Shown: in pieces, positions 27,031 to 36,264 of the stretch | Layout of the letters: every line of letters begins with the position of its first letter | Numbering within the stretch: position 1 is the first letter of the stretch | DNA from: Hanstruepera marina | GTDB lineage: Bacteria; Bacteroidota; Bacteroidia; Flavobacteriales; Flavobacteriaceae | Assembly (NCBI RefSeq): GCF_019880635.1 | Contig: NZ_JAINVX010000001.1 | Location: 124,001-188,000, forward strand | Direction: 5' to 3' | Length of the DNA stretch: 64,000 nt | The notes under the pieces: generated by a model | Database searches by the model: none | The model's input: the letters and a program-made list of their open reading frames with translations, nothing else | Told to the model about the DNA's origin: nothing | Made by a program: the position numbers and the translations under genes

Positions 27031-27804
27031 TTATTCTTGGTAAGTATAAGTTACCTCAACTAATAAATTCCCATTCGAATATTCTTTTGATGTTAATGGA
27101 TATCCTGCTTCATTATAAGTATATTCAATGTTGACTTCACTCGTTGAAAAATCATCTGAACGAATAGTTTTAGTAATATTGTTAAAGTTATGCCCTATAA
27201 TTTTATTCATTTCTTGATTTTCAAAGGGAGTCTTTAATGGGTTGTTAAAAGTATCATACTCAAAAGTGTAATCAATAATTTCAGTTCCAAAATTACGCTC
27301 GTCATGTCTGCTTTCAATATTACCATTTATATCAAATGAAATATTTGATATTGCAGATTCTTCATTATCTGCATTGAAAAATTGTTTGTTTATTAATTGA
27401 TTATCGCTATTATAATTATAAAGTGTACGAAGAACGTTACCACTAATAGTATGTCTCAATGAAGAAGTAATCAAACCACTAGTAAAGTTAAATTCTGTAT
27501 ATTCAGTACTATCATCAACTGCAATGGTAACCTTCCAAATTTGTCCATTAGAATTATAGGAATAAGTATAGGTAGCCTGCAAATATTGCGAACCGTTCCA
27601 TGCTTCTTCAAGAGCACTTTCTACTTTTTCATCTGAATTGAAGAAATATGTAGTGCTAGTACGTATTTCTTCTTCTGGACGAAAAATTTCTATTTTAACT
27701 AAAGTGCCAATAGCTGCATGGTTTTGGGGTGGATTATCAGAATCATCACTGCTACAGGCCGATACAAAGAGTATAAGGACAACTAAAATTAAAAGTTTTT
27801 TCAT
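27031..27804 (-). CDS. Lipoprotein with YD-repeat-like beta structure
   Basis: The 257-residue protein starts at ATG 27804 with a good lipobox (FVSAC) followed by SSDDSDN, a likely surface-export signal in Bacteroidota. The frame is open 12 codons further up, but those residues do not form part of a signal peptide. The mature part has repeated Tyr/Asn-rich strands such as YTYSYNSNGQI, YNYNSDNQLI, FEYDTFNNPLK and YTYNEAGYPLT, in the style of short YD/RHS-like repeats. I know no function. The next gene upstream on the same strand ends 40 bases away, so it could be the last gene of that operon or separate. Confidence 0.7.
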   Translation of the reverse strand: MKKLLILVVLILFVSACSSDDSDNPPQNHAAIGTLVKIEIFRPEEEIRTSTTYFFNSDEKVESALEEAWNGSQYLQATYTYSYNSNGQIWKVTIAVDDSTEYTEFNFTSGLITSSLRHTISGNVLRTLYNYNSDNQLINKQFFNADNEESAISNISFDINGNIESRHDERNFGTEIIDYTFEYDTFNNPLKTPFENQEMNKIIGHNFNNITKTIRSDDFSTSEVNIEYTYNEAGYPLTSKEYSNGNLLVEVTYTYQE

Positions 27805-27844
27805 TGATGTATTTTTCACCAATATATAACTTTTATACAAGACA

Positions 27845-29071
27845 TTACATCCTATAAATCCATTCGGCTGGATTAACCGTTTTGGTTTCTTTAAAAATTG
27901 AGAAATTTAAAATAGTCTCGCCATTGGAAGGGTTTGTAAATACTTGACCAATAACTTCTTTTGTAGAAACTTTATCACCTTTCTTCACATATATTTTTGC
28001 CATGTTGGAATAGGCAGTTATATAGTTACCATGTTGTATTAAAACGGTTGGATTACCATTTTTTGAGGTAATGATTCGCATAACTTCGCCATTAAAAATA
28101 GCCCGAACATCAGCATTTTTCTCGGTTGCAATACGTACACCGTTACTTTGTATAGTAACCGTTTTAACCACTGGATGCGGTTGTTTACCGTAGCGTACTT
28201 TAACAACGCCTTTTTCTACTGGCCATAATAATTTACCTTTATTAGATACAAAGTCTTTAGCCAATGCTTTAGCTTCAGGTGTAAGCGCAAAGCTTGTAGA
28301 TGTAGCAGTCGATTTTCCTGCTTTTTTATTTGATGCTGCTATGGCCTCACGAATTATTTTTTCAATCTCGCGATCAATTTTATCGGCTTCGCGCTGCTTC
28401 TCTCTAATTTGAGCGGTGTAATTATTTAAATTTTTATTAATAGCAGCCATTAACTGTTGTTGCTGTGCCAATTCGGTTTCTAATTCCCGCTGGGCAATAC
28501 GGTTTTCTTCTATAAGTTTTTGCTTATCGGCTTTTTGCTTTAACAGTGCCTTATTCGTTTCTTGCAGTTCCGTTGTTTTTGTTTTTATGGCTACACCTTG
28601 TTCCTTTTGATAATTGGCATACTGATTTAAATACTGAATACGTTTGTAGGCTTGTTTAAAGTTTGTTGAAGACAATAAAAACATAACACGGCTTTGTTCG
28701 CTTTTACTTTTATAAGACGTGACTATCATTTTGGCATAATTCTCCTTTAAAACTTCTAGTTCATCCCGTAATTCAGTGATTTTGTTTTGGTTATCGTTTA
28801 TTTCGCGTGTTAGCAAGTTAGCTTGCTGATTGGTAACCATGATTAAGTTTTTACGCACGCTAACCTTATAGTTTAAATCTTCTATTAAAGTAGTTTGCGA
28901 TTTTTTCTTTGATTTATCCTTGAATAATAATTCGTTGATTTGCTTGATTTCATTACGCAATTCTTGGCGACGTTCTTCGAGTTCCAATTGCTTTTTGCTT
29001 TGTGAAAAAGACAATGTTGTTGTTAAAAACAACAATAGGAATACGCATACTATTTGGGTTGGTCTATGCAT
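27845..29071 (-). CDS. EnvC-like murein hydrolase activator with degenerate LytM/M23 domain
   Basis: The 408-residue exported protein has a signal peptide (to about residue 24), a long coiled coil (about 25-245) and a C-terminal LytM/M23-like domain (about 280-408). The zinc ligands of active M23 peptidases are missing: the HxxxD position reads GVRIATEKNADV and the HxH position reads ILNFSIF. Like EnvC of E. coli it should therefore activate amidases at the division septum instead of cutting peptidoglycan itself. It follows the DUF4292 lipoprotein gene by 2 bases and ends the large envelope operon. Confidence 0.88.
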   Translation of the reverse strand: MHRPTQIVCVFLLLFLTTTLSFSQSKKQLELEERRQELRNEIKQINELLFKDKSKKKSQTTLIEDLNYKVSVRKNLIMVTNQQANLLTREINDNQNKITELRDELEVLKENYAKMIVTSYKSKSEQSRVMFLLSSTNFKQAYKRIQYLNQYANYQKEQGVAIKTKTTELQETNKALLKQKADKQKLIEENRIAQRELETELAQQQQLMAAINKNLNNYTAQIREKQREADKIDREIEKIIREAIAASNKKAGKSTATSTSFALTPEAKALAKDFVSNKGKLLWPVEKGVVKVRYGKQPHPVVKTVTIQSNGVRIATEKNADVRAIFNGEVMRIITSKNGNPTVLIQHGNYITAYSNMAKIYVKKGDKVSTKEVIGQVFTNPSNGETILNFSIFKETKTVNPAEWIYRM

Positions 29072-29073
29072 TA

Positions 29074-29853
29074 CTAATCTAGAATTATTTCTTCAAAACC
29101 AGAAGGAATCTTAAAGGGATACCGTAAATTTTCGTTTAAACTAACAGATTTAAAACCCATTTCAATGGTGGTTTCTTCATCGCCTTCCAATACAAATATT
29201 TTTAAGTTTTCAGGAACACTCTGTTTGTCCACCATTTGATAAGACAAATAGTCTATTTCTAAAAAACGCGCTTCGTTAGATTGTGAAAGTTGCTGCGAAT
29301 CCATTTTGAAATGCGCTGGGTTTATGATATAAAACAATTCAAAAATACGCATCTGATTTTTGGGTTGAAATAAATACGCTTCATTATGAATAGACATATC
29401 ATGCGTTGTTTTATCTAATTCAAATAAGGCATCACCCAATAACAAATTTTGTACTTTTTTAAAATCTAACTCTGTACCTAACAATTGACTTAAATACCCA
29501 AAATCGCCATCAAAATAGGTGTTGTCCAGTTTATTGTAAAAACTCACTTTTTCAGGAGTAATTTTCGCCCGAATTAGGTTTAAAGCCGAATTTAGCCAAA
29601 TAACCTCATCTTTTTGCATACGCATTGTAATGGTATGCGATTGTGATTTATTGTCTTGTGTATAAATTACCTTTATTTTACACTGTAAGGTTTTAAAATT
29701 TGGCGATTGCTTGGTATGGGCTTTAATGACCTCTTTTGTTGATAGTGATAAATCACTAGCCCCTGGAGCTGTAACAGATTTTGTTGATTTACAACCTAAA
29801 AAAGCTAAAAAACAGAGCGCTACTGTACTTTTAAAAAAGGTGGTCTTATTCAT
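29074..29853 (-). CDS. DUF4292 lipoprotein (LolA/LolB-like fold)
   Basis: The 259-residue lipoprotein has a lipobox FLGC (Cys 21) after a typical signal peptide. The mature part matches DUF4292 by recall: the segments VIWLNSALNLIRAKITPEKVSFYNK and YFDGDFGYLSQLLG fit the open-barrel fold of lipoprotein carriers. A role in moving lipids or lipoproteins through the periplasm is a family-level guess. Its start overlaps the stop of the TPR gene by 1 base (TAATG) and its stop is 2 bases before the EnvC-like gene. Confidence 0.82.
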   Translation of the reverse strand: MNKTTFFKSTVALCFLAFLGCKSTKSVTAPGASDLSLSTKEVIKAHTKQSPNFKTLQCKIKVIYTQDNKSQSHTITMRMQKDEVIWLNSALNLIRAKITPEKVSFYNKLDNTYFDGDFGYLSQLLGTELDFKKVQNLLLGDALFELDKTTHDMSIHNEAYLFQPKNQMRIFELFYIINPAHFKMDSQQLSQSNEARFLEIDYLSYQMVDKQSVPENLKIFVLEGDEETTIEMGFKSVSLNENLRYPFKIPSGFEEIILD

Positions 29854-31214
29854 TAATTTGAGGATTCCAATTGTTTTGCCTTATCACTAAACGCTTTTGC
29901 CTTGCTTGTATTGTTTAACAAGGTATAGGCTGTACTTAATTGATTGTAAAATTGAACTTGCATTTTAGGGTCTTCAATAATATAATCTTGGCCCATTTCA
30001 AGAGTGTCAACAGCATCTTTTGGTTTGTTTAGCTTGTTAAGAGCCACTCCGTTTATTAGATAAAATAATGGCTGCGAAGGAAACTTTTCAAGTGCGTCAC
30101 GACTTTGTACTTCAGCTTGTTCGTAATTCTCCAAATCTATTTGCAGCAATAATATGTTTCTTAAAATACCATAACTGTCGCTGTTTAATGCCAATGCTTT
30201 ATTATAATACTCAAGGGCTTTGGCTTTATCGTCCTTCTTTAAAAAATACTGTGCAACTTCTAAATATGAGGTTTCAGAATTTTCGTCAGTAATCATAGTT
30301 GTTGCCTCAACCAAATCGGCTTCGTACTGCGGGTTTTGAGAAACAAAGTTTACAAAATCAACTAAAACCAATGTCTTTGCATCAGGTTTAATATGCGAAC
30401 TTTGTAATACAATTTTCATGGATTCAATAGCCTTATCTGGGTCGTTATCATCTAAATAAAACTTATAAAGCGCTAGATGTACCAATTGAGAATTGGGCTT
30501 AATCTCCAAAAGCTTTTTAGCAGTTTCAAAAGCTTTCTCTTTTTCATCGTTTTCGCTATAACGATAGATAAGCGCCAAATAGTTTGACTCCTCATCAGGG
30601 TTATCCTCAACACGATCTTCAAGGTTTTCAATTTGTTCTTTTTTACGACCTGTTAGCTCATAAATTTGGTTTCTCAATAAATCGCGTGTTGGTGATAGCC
30701 CATGTTCCTCATCCATTTCGTCTAGAATTTCTAGAGCGTCATCATATTTTTTAATCCGTACATAAAGTGTTGCCAAATCTTCTTTATAATCTGGGTGATA
30801 TTTAACCAGCTGCTTGACTGTTTTTATAGCTTTATCGTAATCATTCTGTTGGGCGTAAATATCATAAAGCTCATCTAAATACCATTCATTATCAGGCTCC
30901 ATCTTTACTGCTTTTTTTAAAGCATCTTCCGCAGCACCAAAATTTTTAAGCTTATTGTAGTTCTTACCCAATTCGTAATAAAATACCGATTTAGAATCAT
31001 CTAAATCTATACACTTTAACAAAGCCGTAACTGCACGGTCGTAATTTTCAATACCTTTTTGTTTTAGGGCTTCAAAGAAATACTCTTGATCTAAATCTTC
31101 AACCTCTCCTAAATCATCATTAGGTGTTTTATTATAATCTATTTGGGCAAAACCTGTTTGGGAATAGCATATTATTCCTAGCAGTAATAGCGTTATGTAG
31201 ATTTTCTGTTTCAT
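29853..31214 (-). CDS. Exported TPR-repeat protein
   Basis: The 453-residue protein starts best at ATG 31214 (MKQKIYITLLLLGIICYSQTG), which gives a clean signal peptide; the open frame 14 codons further up does not. The rest is a chain of about ten tetratricopeptide repeats, for example AVTALLKCIDLDDSKSVFYY, AEDALKKAVKMEPDNEWYLD and ALEYYNKALALNSDSYGILR, so it is a periplasmic or outer-membrane-associated scaffold. It lies between the nucleotidyltransferase gene and DUF4292 in a compact operon. A link to cell wall or lipoprotein work is suggested only by these neighbours. Confidence 0.85.
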   Translation of the reverse strand: MKQKIYITLLLLGIICYSQTGFAQIDYNKTPNDDLGEVEDLDQEYFFEALKQKGIENYDRAVTALLKCIDLDDSKSVFYYELGKNYNKLKNFGAAEDALKKAVKMEPDNEWYLDELYDIYAQQNDYDKAIKTVKQLVKYHPDYKEDLATLYVRIKKYDDALEILDEMDEEHGLSPTRDLLRNQIYELTGRKKEQIENLEDRVEDNPDEESNYLALIYRYSENDEKEKAFETAKKLLEIKPNSQLVHLALYKFYLDDNDPDKAIESMKIVLQSSHIKPDAKTLVLVDFVNFVSQNPQYEADLVEATTMITDENSETSYLEVAQYFLKKDDKAKALEYYNKALALNSDSYGILRNILLLQIDLENYEQAEVQSRDALEKFPSQPLFYLINGVALNKLNKPKDAVDTLEMGQDYIIEDPKMQVQFYNQLSTAYTLLNNTSKAKAFSDKAKQLESSN

Positions 31215-31259
31215 TTTTAAAGCTTCATTAAGCCCAATAGGCAAAAGATATATCAACTT

Positions 31260-32276
31260 TTAGTCCAAGTTAGTATAATCACCTAAACTCACTTTAGTAA
31301 AGTTACCATTAAACTTTACGTGATTTCCTATCATTGCTTCATCTAAATTAGCATTTTTGATGGAGCTATGGCTTTGTATTAAGCTATTTTTAACGGTTGA
31401 CGCTTCAACTGTAGTATTATTTCCGATTGATACATGTGGCCCAATTGTAGCATCTTTAAGTAAAACATTTTCTCCAATAAAGCACGGTTGGATAATTTTT
31501 GAGTTTGTTATTTCTACAGAATCAGCAATTAGCTTTTCATTATCTTCAAATAAGAATTCAAGCATTCTGGCATTGGTTTCCACGGTTACCGTTTTATTTC
31601 CACAATCCATCCATTCATCAACCTTTCCTGTCTTAAAGACCTTGCCTTTAGCCATCATACCTTTAATCCCATCGTTTATTTGATACTCTCCCCCATTTAC
31701 AATATTGTTATCTAAAACGTGCTGTAATTCATCTTTTAAAACGGAAACATCTTTAAAGTAGTATATACCTATGACAGCCAAGTCGCTAACAAAGAATTTA
31801 GATTTTTCAACTAATTCAACAATTTCATTGTTAGCATTAAGCTTTACTACTCCATAAGCTTCAGGGTTATCCACCTGTTTTACCCAAATTACAGAATCGG
31901 CTTCTTCGTCTAAATTAAAATCGGCCCTAATCAACGTATCAGCATAGGCGATGACTGCAGGACCTGATAACGAGTCTTTGGCGCACATAATGGCATGGCC
32001 TGTCCCTAATGGTTGATCTTGTCTATAAATAGTTGGTTTAGCTCCAAGGGATTTAGCTAAATTTTCGAGACTTTCAACAACGTCGTCACCAAAAAAAGCG
32101 GGATCGCCTAAAACAAACGCTATTTCTTCAATGGGTTGGTTTAAAACTTTTGCTATGTCTTTTACCAATCTATGGACAATGGGTTCGCCTGCAACAGGTA
32201 TTAACGGTTTTGGTACAGTTAAACTATGAGGTCTTAAACGAGAACCTCGTCCTGCCATGGGTACTATTATTTTCAT
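31260..32276 (-). CDS. Sugar-phosphate nucleotidyltransferase with left-handed beta-helix tail
   Basis: The 338-residue cytoplasmic enzyme has the nucleotidyltransferase signature MAGRGSRLRP and the downstream KPLIPVAGEPIV, so it should activate a sugar-1-phosphate with an NTP. The C-terminal part (about 250-338) has hexapeptide-like repeats (CFIGENVLLKDATIGPHVSIG, split over several turns) forming a left-handed beta-helix. Whether it makes a GDP-, UDP- or dTDP-sugar cannot be read from the motifs. It is in the envelope operon between dut and the TPR gene, 45 bases ahead of the chosen TPR start. Confidence 0.88.
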   Translation of the reverse strand: MKIIVPMAGRGSRLRPHSLTVPKPLIPVAGEPIVHRLVKDIAKVLNQPIEEIAFVLGDPAFFGDDVVESLENLAKSLGAKPTIYRQDQPLGTGHAIMCAKDSLSGPAVIAYADTLIRADFNLDEEADSVIWVKQVDNPEAYGVVKLNANNEIVELVEKSKFFVSDLAVIGIYYFKDVSVLKDELQHVLDNNIVNGGEYQINDGIKGMMAKGKVFKTGKVDEWMDCGNKTVTVETNARMLEFLFEDNEKLIADSVEITNSKIIQPCFIGENVLLKDATIGPHVSIGNNTTVEASTVKNSLIQSHSSIKNANLDEAMIGNHVKFNGNFTKVSLGDYTNLD

Positions 32277-32287
32277 CTTATTGCTTT

Positions 32288-32722
32288 TTATTTTACTCCT
32301 GTACTTCCAAATCCACCTTCGCCTCTAGACGTTTCTGATAAACTATCAACTTCTTGCCATTCGGCACGTTCGTGTTTGGCTATCACCAATTGTGCAATAC
32401 GCTCGCCGTTATTTATCACAAAATCCTCATTGGATAAATTCACTAAAATGACACCTACTTCTCCTCTGTAATCGGCATCAATGGTCCCTGGTGCATTAAG
32501 CACAGTAATTCCTTTTTTTGCTGCCAGGCCACTGCGAGGTCTTACTTGAGCTTCTATTCCAACTGGTAGCTCTATAAACAAACCCGTACCCACAATACTT
32601 CTTTCAAGTGGCTTAAGAATTCTCGGCTCTGAAAGGTTGGCTCGCAAGTCCATTCCTGCAGAAGCAAGGGTTTCATAATGTGGTAAATCGTGATTGGATT
32701 TATTGATAATTTTAATTTTCAT
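32288..32722 (-). CDS. dut: dUTP diphosphatase
   Basis: The 144-residue trimeric dUTPase removes dUTP and supplies dUMP. All five motifs are visible: [37 protein letters not shown] and the C-terminal [10 protein letters not shown]. Its start overlaps the end of the DUF6090 gene by 11 bases and the nucleotidyltransferase gene follows after 11 bases, so it is embedded in an operon of otherwise envelope-related genes. Confidence 0.95.
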   Translation of the reverse strand: MKIKIINKSNHDLPHYETLASAGMDLRANLSEPRILKPLERSIVGTGLFIELPVGIEAQVRPRSGLAAKKGITVLNAPGTIDADYRGEVGVILVNLSNEDFVINNGERIAQLVIAKHERAEWQEVDSLSETSRGEGGFGSTGVK

Positions 32723-33470
32723 GTTTTTCTATTTCTGATTCTAATAAATTGATGATTGATACCATTTCTTCTTCTAAAATTGGTCCTTCTATAAAAATAC
32801 CATTCATATAACCATGAATATAAACCAAAAGGTTTTCGTATTTATTTGATTCTAATACTTGTAGTAGATTTTGCTTAAACTCCATCAGTTCATCTTCAGA
32901 GTGCTCTTTGGTACTATAATAAATACTAAAGTCAATTTTTGAACTATCTATTTGAAAAGGATAAAGATTCCTTTGAGTAAACACCATAGCGTTTGTTTCT
33001 TCTTCTTTATAATCGTTTAACAAGTCTTGAATTATGGCGATTTTTATTTTCAAAGAATCATTAGAAACCAACTCAATTTTTCCAGAATTAATAACTGAAT
33101 TGTAAATACCTTGAAAAGGATCAAATGTATAATTATTATTAATGCTTCTATTTAAGTTTCTTAAACTATCCAAAGACAGCTCCCTAGGATCAGAAGTCAT
33201 CATGGCCTCAATTGCTTTTTTCCGATTTAAATGAAACTTGTACGCTACATCAAATCTTGCCAAGTTTTCTTTAAACTCTTGTAAAAGGCTTTTGAGAACC
33301 TTTAATTCTTCTTTTTCCAATTCCCGGTTGTTATTCCAGTTGCTCACTTGAAGCGCCAATAAAATACCAATCATCACCAAAATAATTTCGCCAATCGCAT
33401 ATTTTAAATAACGCCCTGTTTGGTTATCGTTTAGAAGCTGTTTGCGTATTTTATTGAAGAATTTTAACAT
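32712..33470 (-). CDS. DUF6090 family membrane protein
   Basis: The 252-residue protein has one membrane helix near the N-terminus ([22 protein letters not shown]) after the characteristic NKIRKQLL...GRYLKYA start, then a long charged helical region. This matches DUF6090, a family common in Bacteroidota with no known role. It starts 9 bases after the flippase stop and overlaps dut by 11 bases, so it is translated as part of the operon. The conserved neighbour order suggests an envelope link only by association. Confidence 0.82.
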   Translation of the reverse strand: MLKFFNKIRKQLLNDNQTGRYLKYAIGEIILVMIGILLALQVSNWNNNRELEKEELKVLKSLLQEFKENLARFDVAYKFHLNRKKAIEAMMTSDPRELSLDSLRNLNRSINNNYTFDPFQGIYNSVINSGKIELVSNDSLKIKIAIIQDLLNDYKEEETNAMVFTQRNLYPFQIDSSKIDFSIYYSTKEHSEDELMEFKQNLLQVLESNKYENLLVYIHGYMNGIFIEGPILEEEMVSIINLLESEIEKHEN

Positions 33471-33479
33471 TAAAGATTT

Positions 33480-34940
33480 CTATCTTTTTATTAGTCTCTT
33501 GATTTCATTTTTTTCTGAATAACTAACAACACCCAAAAATACAATTAACAGTGAAAAGCCAATAATATAATCATCTCTAAATTGGTAAAAACTTATAAAT
33601 GAGAACAAAACCGACACGGCCATATACAAACTTATTTTTTTTAGATTGTAAGGTATTGGATAGTATTTTCTGCCAAAATAGTAGGATAGAAACATCATTA
33701 CAGCATAAGCCGATAGGGTTGCAATAGCCGAAGCTTTATAGCTAAATGTTTTAATAAACAGCAAGTTTATAGCAAGTGTGATTAAAGCGCCCACAACGGA
33801 AATATATGCGCCAAATTTTGTTCTATCAGTTATTTTGTACCAAACCGATAAGTTATGATAAATCCCTAAACAAAAATTGGCCAAAAGAATTATAGGCACA
33901 ACCCACATAGCTTCCCAATAGGCTTCACTTCTTACAATAAAAGGCTTGATTAAATCGGCAAAGACCACAACAGCTAAAAAGATTACAGAACCAGCAGCAA
34001 CAAAAAACTCTAATATTCTAGCGTAGTTTTTTTGAGGGTTTTCTGAATTGGCATGACTAAAAAAGAAAGGTTCGATACCTAGCCTATAAGCTGTTGCAAA
34101 AAGTGTCATGAACAAAGCCAATTTATAACAGGCCGAGTACATACCAATCTCTGTCTCTGCTATATTTTCAGGCAATAGTTCTTTTAACAAAATACGGTCG
34201 AATGTTTCATTAATGGAAAAAGCTACACCTGCAATTAAAACTGGATAAGCATAACGCATCATGTGTTTCCAAAGCTTTTTATCGAAAGTGAACTTGACCT
34301 TTACATAAAAAGATGCCATTAACAACAAGGTTAATGCGCTCGCTATTAAGTTAGCTATGAAAATATAGCTGATTTCAAAATTAGGCTTGTAAATTGTTGA
34401 AAAAATATTGCCCTCTTGAGCCAGATCCTTCAACACCAATAAGAAAAATAAATTAAGGCCAAGATTCACTGAAACGTTCAGAATTTTAATAACCGCATAT
34501 CGCATGGGCTTTTGTGTGGCTCGTAACCATGCAAAAGGGATAATGACCAAAGCATCCAACAAAAGAATCCAAATAACAAGAGTTACGTATTTAACATCGA
34601 TGTCAATAAAATTGGCTATCTGATTTTGAAACAACATAGCCACTATAAAAAACCCTAATGAGGAAACCATTAAAGATATTGTAGATGTTCCAACAACCCG
34701 TTCTTTATCTTGTTCTTTGTTGTAATATCTGAAAAAGGCTGTTTCCATGCCATAAGCCAAAACCACATTAAAGAGCACAAACCATGAAAAAATGACATTA
34801 ACTTGACCATACTCTGCAACAGAAGACAACACGCCCTCAGTGGTATAAAGAGGCACTAACAGAAAACTTAACATTCTAGGTAATACAGTTGCTAAACCAT
34901 ATATGAACGTTTGCTTGAAAAGTAATTTGAGTCCGCTCAA
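33480..34940 (-). CDS. Oligosaccharide flippase family (Wzx/MVF-like) membrane protein
   Basis: The 486-residue protein has about 14 hydrophobic segments and the polysaccharide-biosynthesis start LKLLFKQTFIYGLATVLPRM with an early cationic patch, as in Wzx and related lipid-linked sugar flippases. It contains the family-like AFFRYYNKE. It is the first gene of an operon running to the EnvC-like gene at 27845. The transported lipid-linked sugar is unknown; it lies far from the polysaccharide locus at the right end of the window, so it may serve a different glycan. Confidence 0.88.
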   Translation of the reverse strand: MSGLKLLFKQTFIYGLATVLPRMLSFLLVPLYTTEGVLSSVAEYGQVNVIFSWFVLFNVVLAYGMETAFFRYYNKEQDKERVVGTSTISLMVSSLGFFIVAMLFQNQIANFIDIDVKYVTLVIWILLLDALVIIPFAWLRATQKPMRYAVIKILNVSVNLGLNLFFLLVLKDLAQEGNIFSTIYKPNFEISYIFIANLIASALTLLLMASFYVKVKFTFDKKLWKHMMRYAYPVLIAGVAFSINETFDRILLKELLPENIAETEIGMYSACYKLALFMTLFATAYRLGIEPFFFSHANSENPQKNYARILEFFVAAGSVIFLAVVVFADLIKPFIVRSEAYWEAMWVVPIILLANFCLGIYHNLSVWYKITDRTKFGAYISVVGALITLAINLLFIKTFSYKASAIATLSAYAVMMFLSYYFGRKYYPIPYNLKKISLYMAVSVLFSFISFYQFRDDYIIGFSLLIVFLGVVSYSEKNEIKRLIKR

Positions 34941-34999
34941 AGTTTCCTTAATTATGACTCTAAATGTATTGAATTACCAACACCTATAAAAGTATTTAA

Positions 35000-35524
35000 C
35001 TATTGTTTTTGGTTGTTGTTGGGAGCGCTAGGGTAGTATTCTGCTTTCTTTTCAACCACCTCCTCCACTTTATAAAACTTGACATTTCCATTTTCAGTAT
35101 ATTGAATAACACATTCATTATCTTGTAATGTAAACGGAAAGTGGTTGTCATTTTCAGGTAGTTTATTTCCATATTCTTGTTTAGAATCAGCATCCATAAT
35201 AATGTCCTTTTTTTGATTTAAGGGTGTTTTGAAGTTTGCTAAATACCCTATTTTACCTAATATAAGTTTAGCTTTTAACCCTCTAAAATAAACGTTATCA
35301 AACTCAACATGGGTTTTATTTGTTTTTACTAAAACATACATGTGAATTCCAGAACCACCACCTTGGACTCCAGCAACCCATTTTTGAAAATATACTTTAT
35401 CTAATTCAAATGATGGCTTTTCTTCAAAAACGATGGTATTGGTATTAGAAGTTTCTTTTGCGCTTTTACAATTATATAGCATTATAATCGTAAAAAACAC
35501 AATAAAAATGATTAGTGCTCTCAT
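35000..35524 (-). CDS. Lipoprotein, paralogue 1 of a tandem pair
   Basis: The 174-residue protein has a type II signal peptide (lipobox YNC, Cys 19). It aligns along its length with the neighbouring protein encoded at 35576-36049: FELDKVYFQKWVAGVQGGGSG against FQFDRSYYQEWFTGIHVGGTG, VYFRGLKAKL against VYFRNLKGKL, and LQDNECVIQYTENGN against LLDNECVISYYENGI. I do not recognise the family. The gap between the two genes is about 50 bases, so they may share an mRNA. The tandem arrangement points to local duplication followed by divergence. Confidence 0.75.
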   Translation of the reverse strand: MRALIIFIVFFTIIMLYNCKSAKETSNTNTIVFEEKPSFELDKVYFQKWVAGVQGGGSGIHMYVLVKTNKTHVEFDNVYFRGLKAKLILGKIGYLANFKTPLNQKKDIIMDADSKQEYGNKLPENDNHFPFTLQDNECVIQYTENGNVKFYKVEEVVEKKAEYYPSAPNNNQKQ

Positions 35525-35575
35525 GACATGAATTGTTACTGTAAAGATAACTATTCAAATTTGATGCCATGTATA

Positions 35576-36049
35576 TTAATCGTAAGATGTGATGGTCTTA
35601 GGTGGACCTTCTTCATAATAAATACCTTCTCTTTCAGTTATATTAGAAACTTTAACGTATTTCTTTATACCATTTTCGTAATAGCTTATAACACATTCGT
35701 TGTCTAAAAGTTTAAACGGTATATCAACAACAGTTTTTGAAGTATCGTATGGCGATTTGTTTTTTAACAAGGCGACATATAATGCTCGGTCTTTTACTAA
35801 TTTCCCTTTCAAATTTCTAAAGTAAACACTATCAATAACTACACTATTGGCACTGTTTAAATTGGGAAAGAATAAGTTAATTCCTGTTCCACCAACATGT
35901 ATACCAGTAAACCATTCTTGGTAATAACTTCTATCGAATTGAAAAGACACTGAATCTTCTAATCTGTATTTATTGCTAGCGCAATTAAAAACTATAGCCA
36001 GCAAAAGGCACGATATGCATGCTATGCACATTCTTTTTAGGAGTTTCAT
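35576..36049 (-). CDS. Lipoprotein, paralogue 2 of a tandem pair
   Basis: The 157-residue protein has a signal peptide with lipobox FNC (Cys 23) and the same beta-rich body as paralogue 1, including GGTGINLFF, VYFRNLKGKLV and DNECVISYYENG. It is the upstream member of the pair. A near-consensus -7 box (TATATTTA on the minus strand) lies about 30 bases ahead of its start. The ATP synthase operon's terminator lies further upstream. No function is known; the DNECVI block is the best-conserved part between the two. Confidence 0.75.
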   Translation of the reverse strand: MKLLKRMCIACISCLLLAIVFNCASNKYRLEDSVSFQFDRSYYQEWFTGIHVGGTGINLFFPNLNSANSVVIDSVYFRNLKGKLVKDRALYVALLKNKSPYDTSKTVVDIPFKLLDNECVISYYENGIKKYVKVSNITEREGIYYEEGPPKTITSYD

Positions 36050-36103
36050 GACATTGTAGGTTAAGATTTGGACACTAAATATAAAAATAAATTTTTAAGT
36101 GCA

Positions 36104-36136
36104 TAAAAAAGCCTCACTTTCCAGTGAGGCCTTTTT
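36104..36136 (-). terminator. Terminator of the ATP synthase operon
   Basis: A perfect 8-bp stem GCCTCACT/AGTGAGGC (36111-36118 with 36123-36130) has A- and T-tracts outside, so it can work in both directions. For the minus strand it closes the operon about 130 bases past the atpG stop. Confidence 0.8.
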
Positions 36137-36148
36137 GTTTGTTATAAG

Positions 36149-36168
36149 ATTCCTGCCTACACAGGAAT
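36149..36168. repeat. Palindromic repeat ATTCCTG...CAGGAAT, copy downstream of atpG
   Basis: The arms 36149-36155 and 36162-36168 form a 7-bp stem around CCTACA. The core ATTCCTGCCTAC is shared with the copy at 49524-49548. It lies between atpG and the operon terminator. Confidence 0.7.
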
Positions 36169-36171
36169 TTG

Positions 36172-36264
36172 TTAATTGTTTAGCGCTTCCGCTATTTTGT
36201 AAAATTTAGCTGCGCTTAATTGTTCAATGCTACTATTGATAATTTGATTTCGCTTCTGCTCAAT
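36172..36264 (-). other. In-frame open extension beyond the atpG stop codon
   Basis: Directly after the atpG TAG the same frame continues for 30 sense codons to a TAA at 36172-36174. The peptide would contain EQKRNQIINSSIEQLSAAKF and end in AEALNN, strikingly like the AtpG end AEALNN. It may be a decayed duplicate of a 3' end or a read-through tail. Confidence 0.4.

Noticed and set aside
30068-30292. Plus-strand frame opposite the TPR gene
   Set aside because: No signal, no promoter, and the TPR repeats on the other strand explain the sequence.
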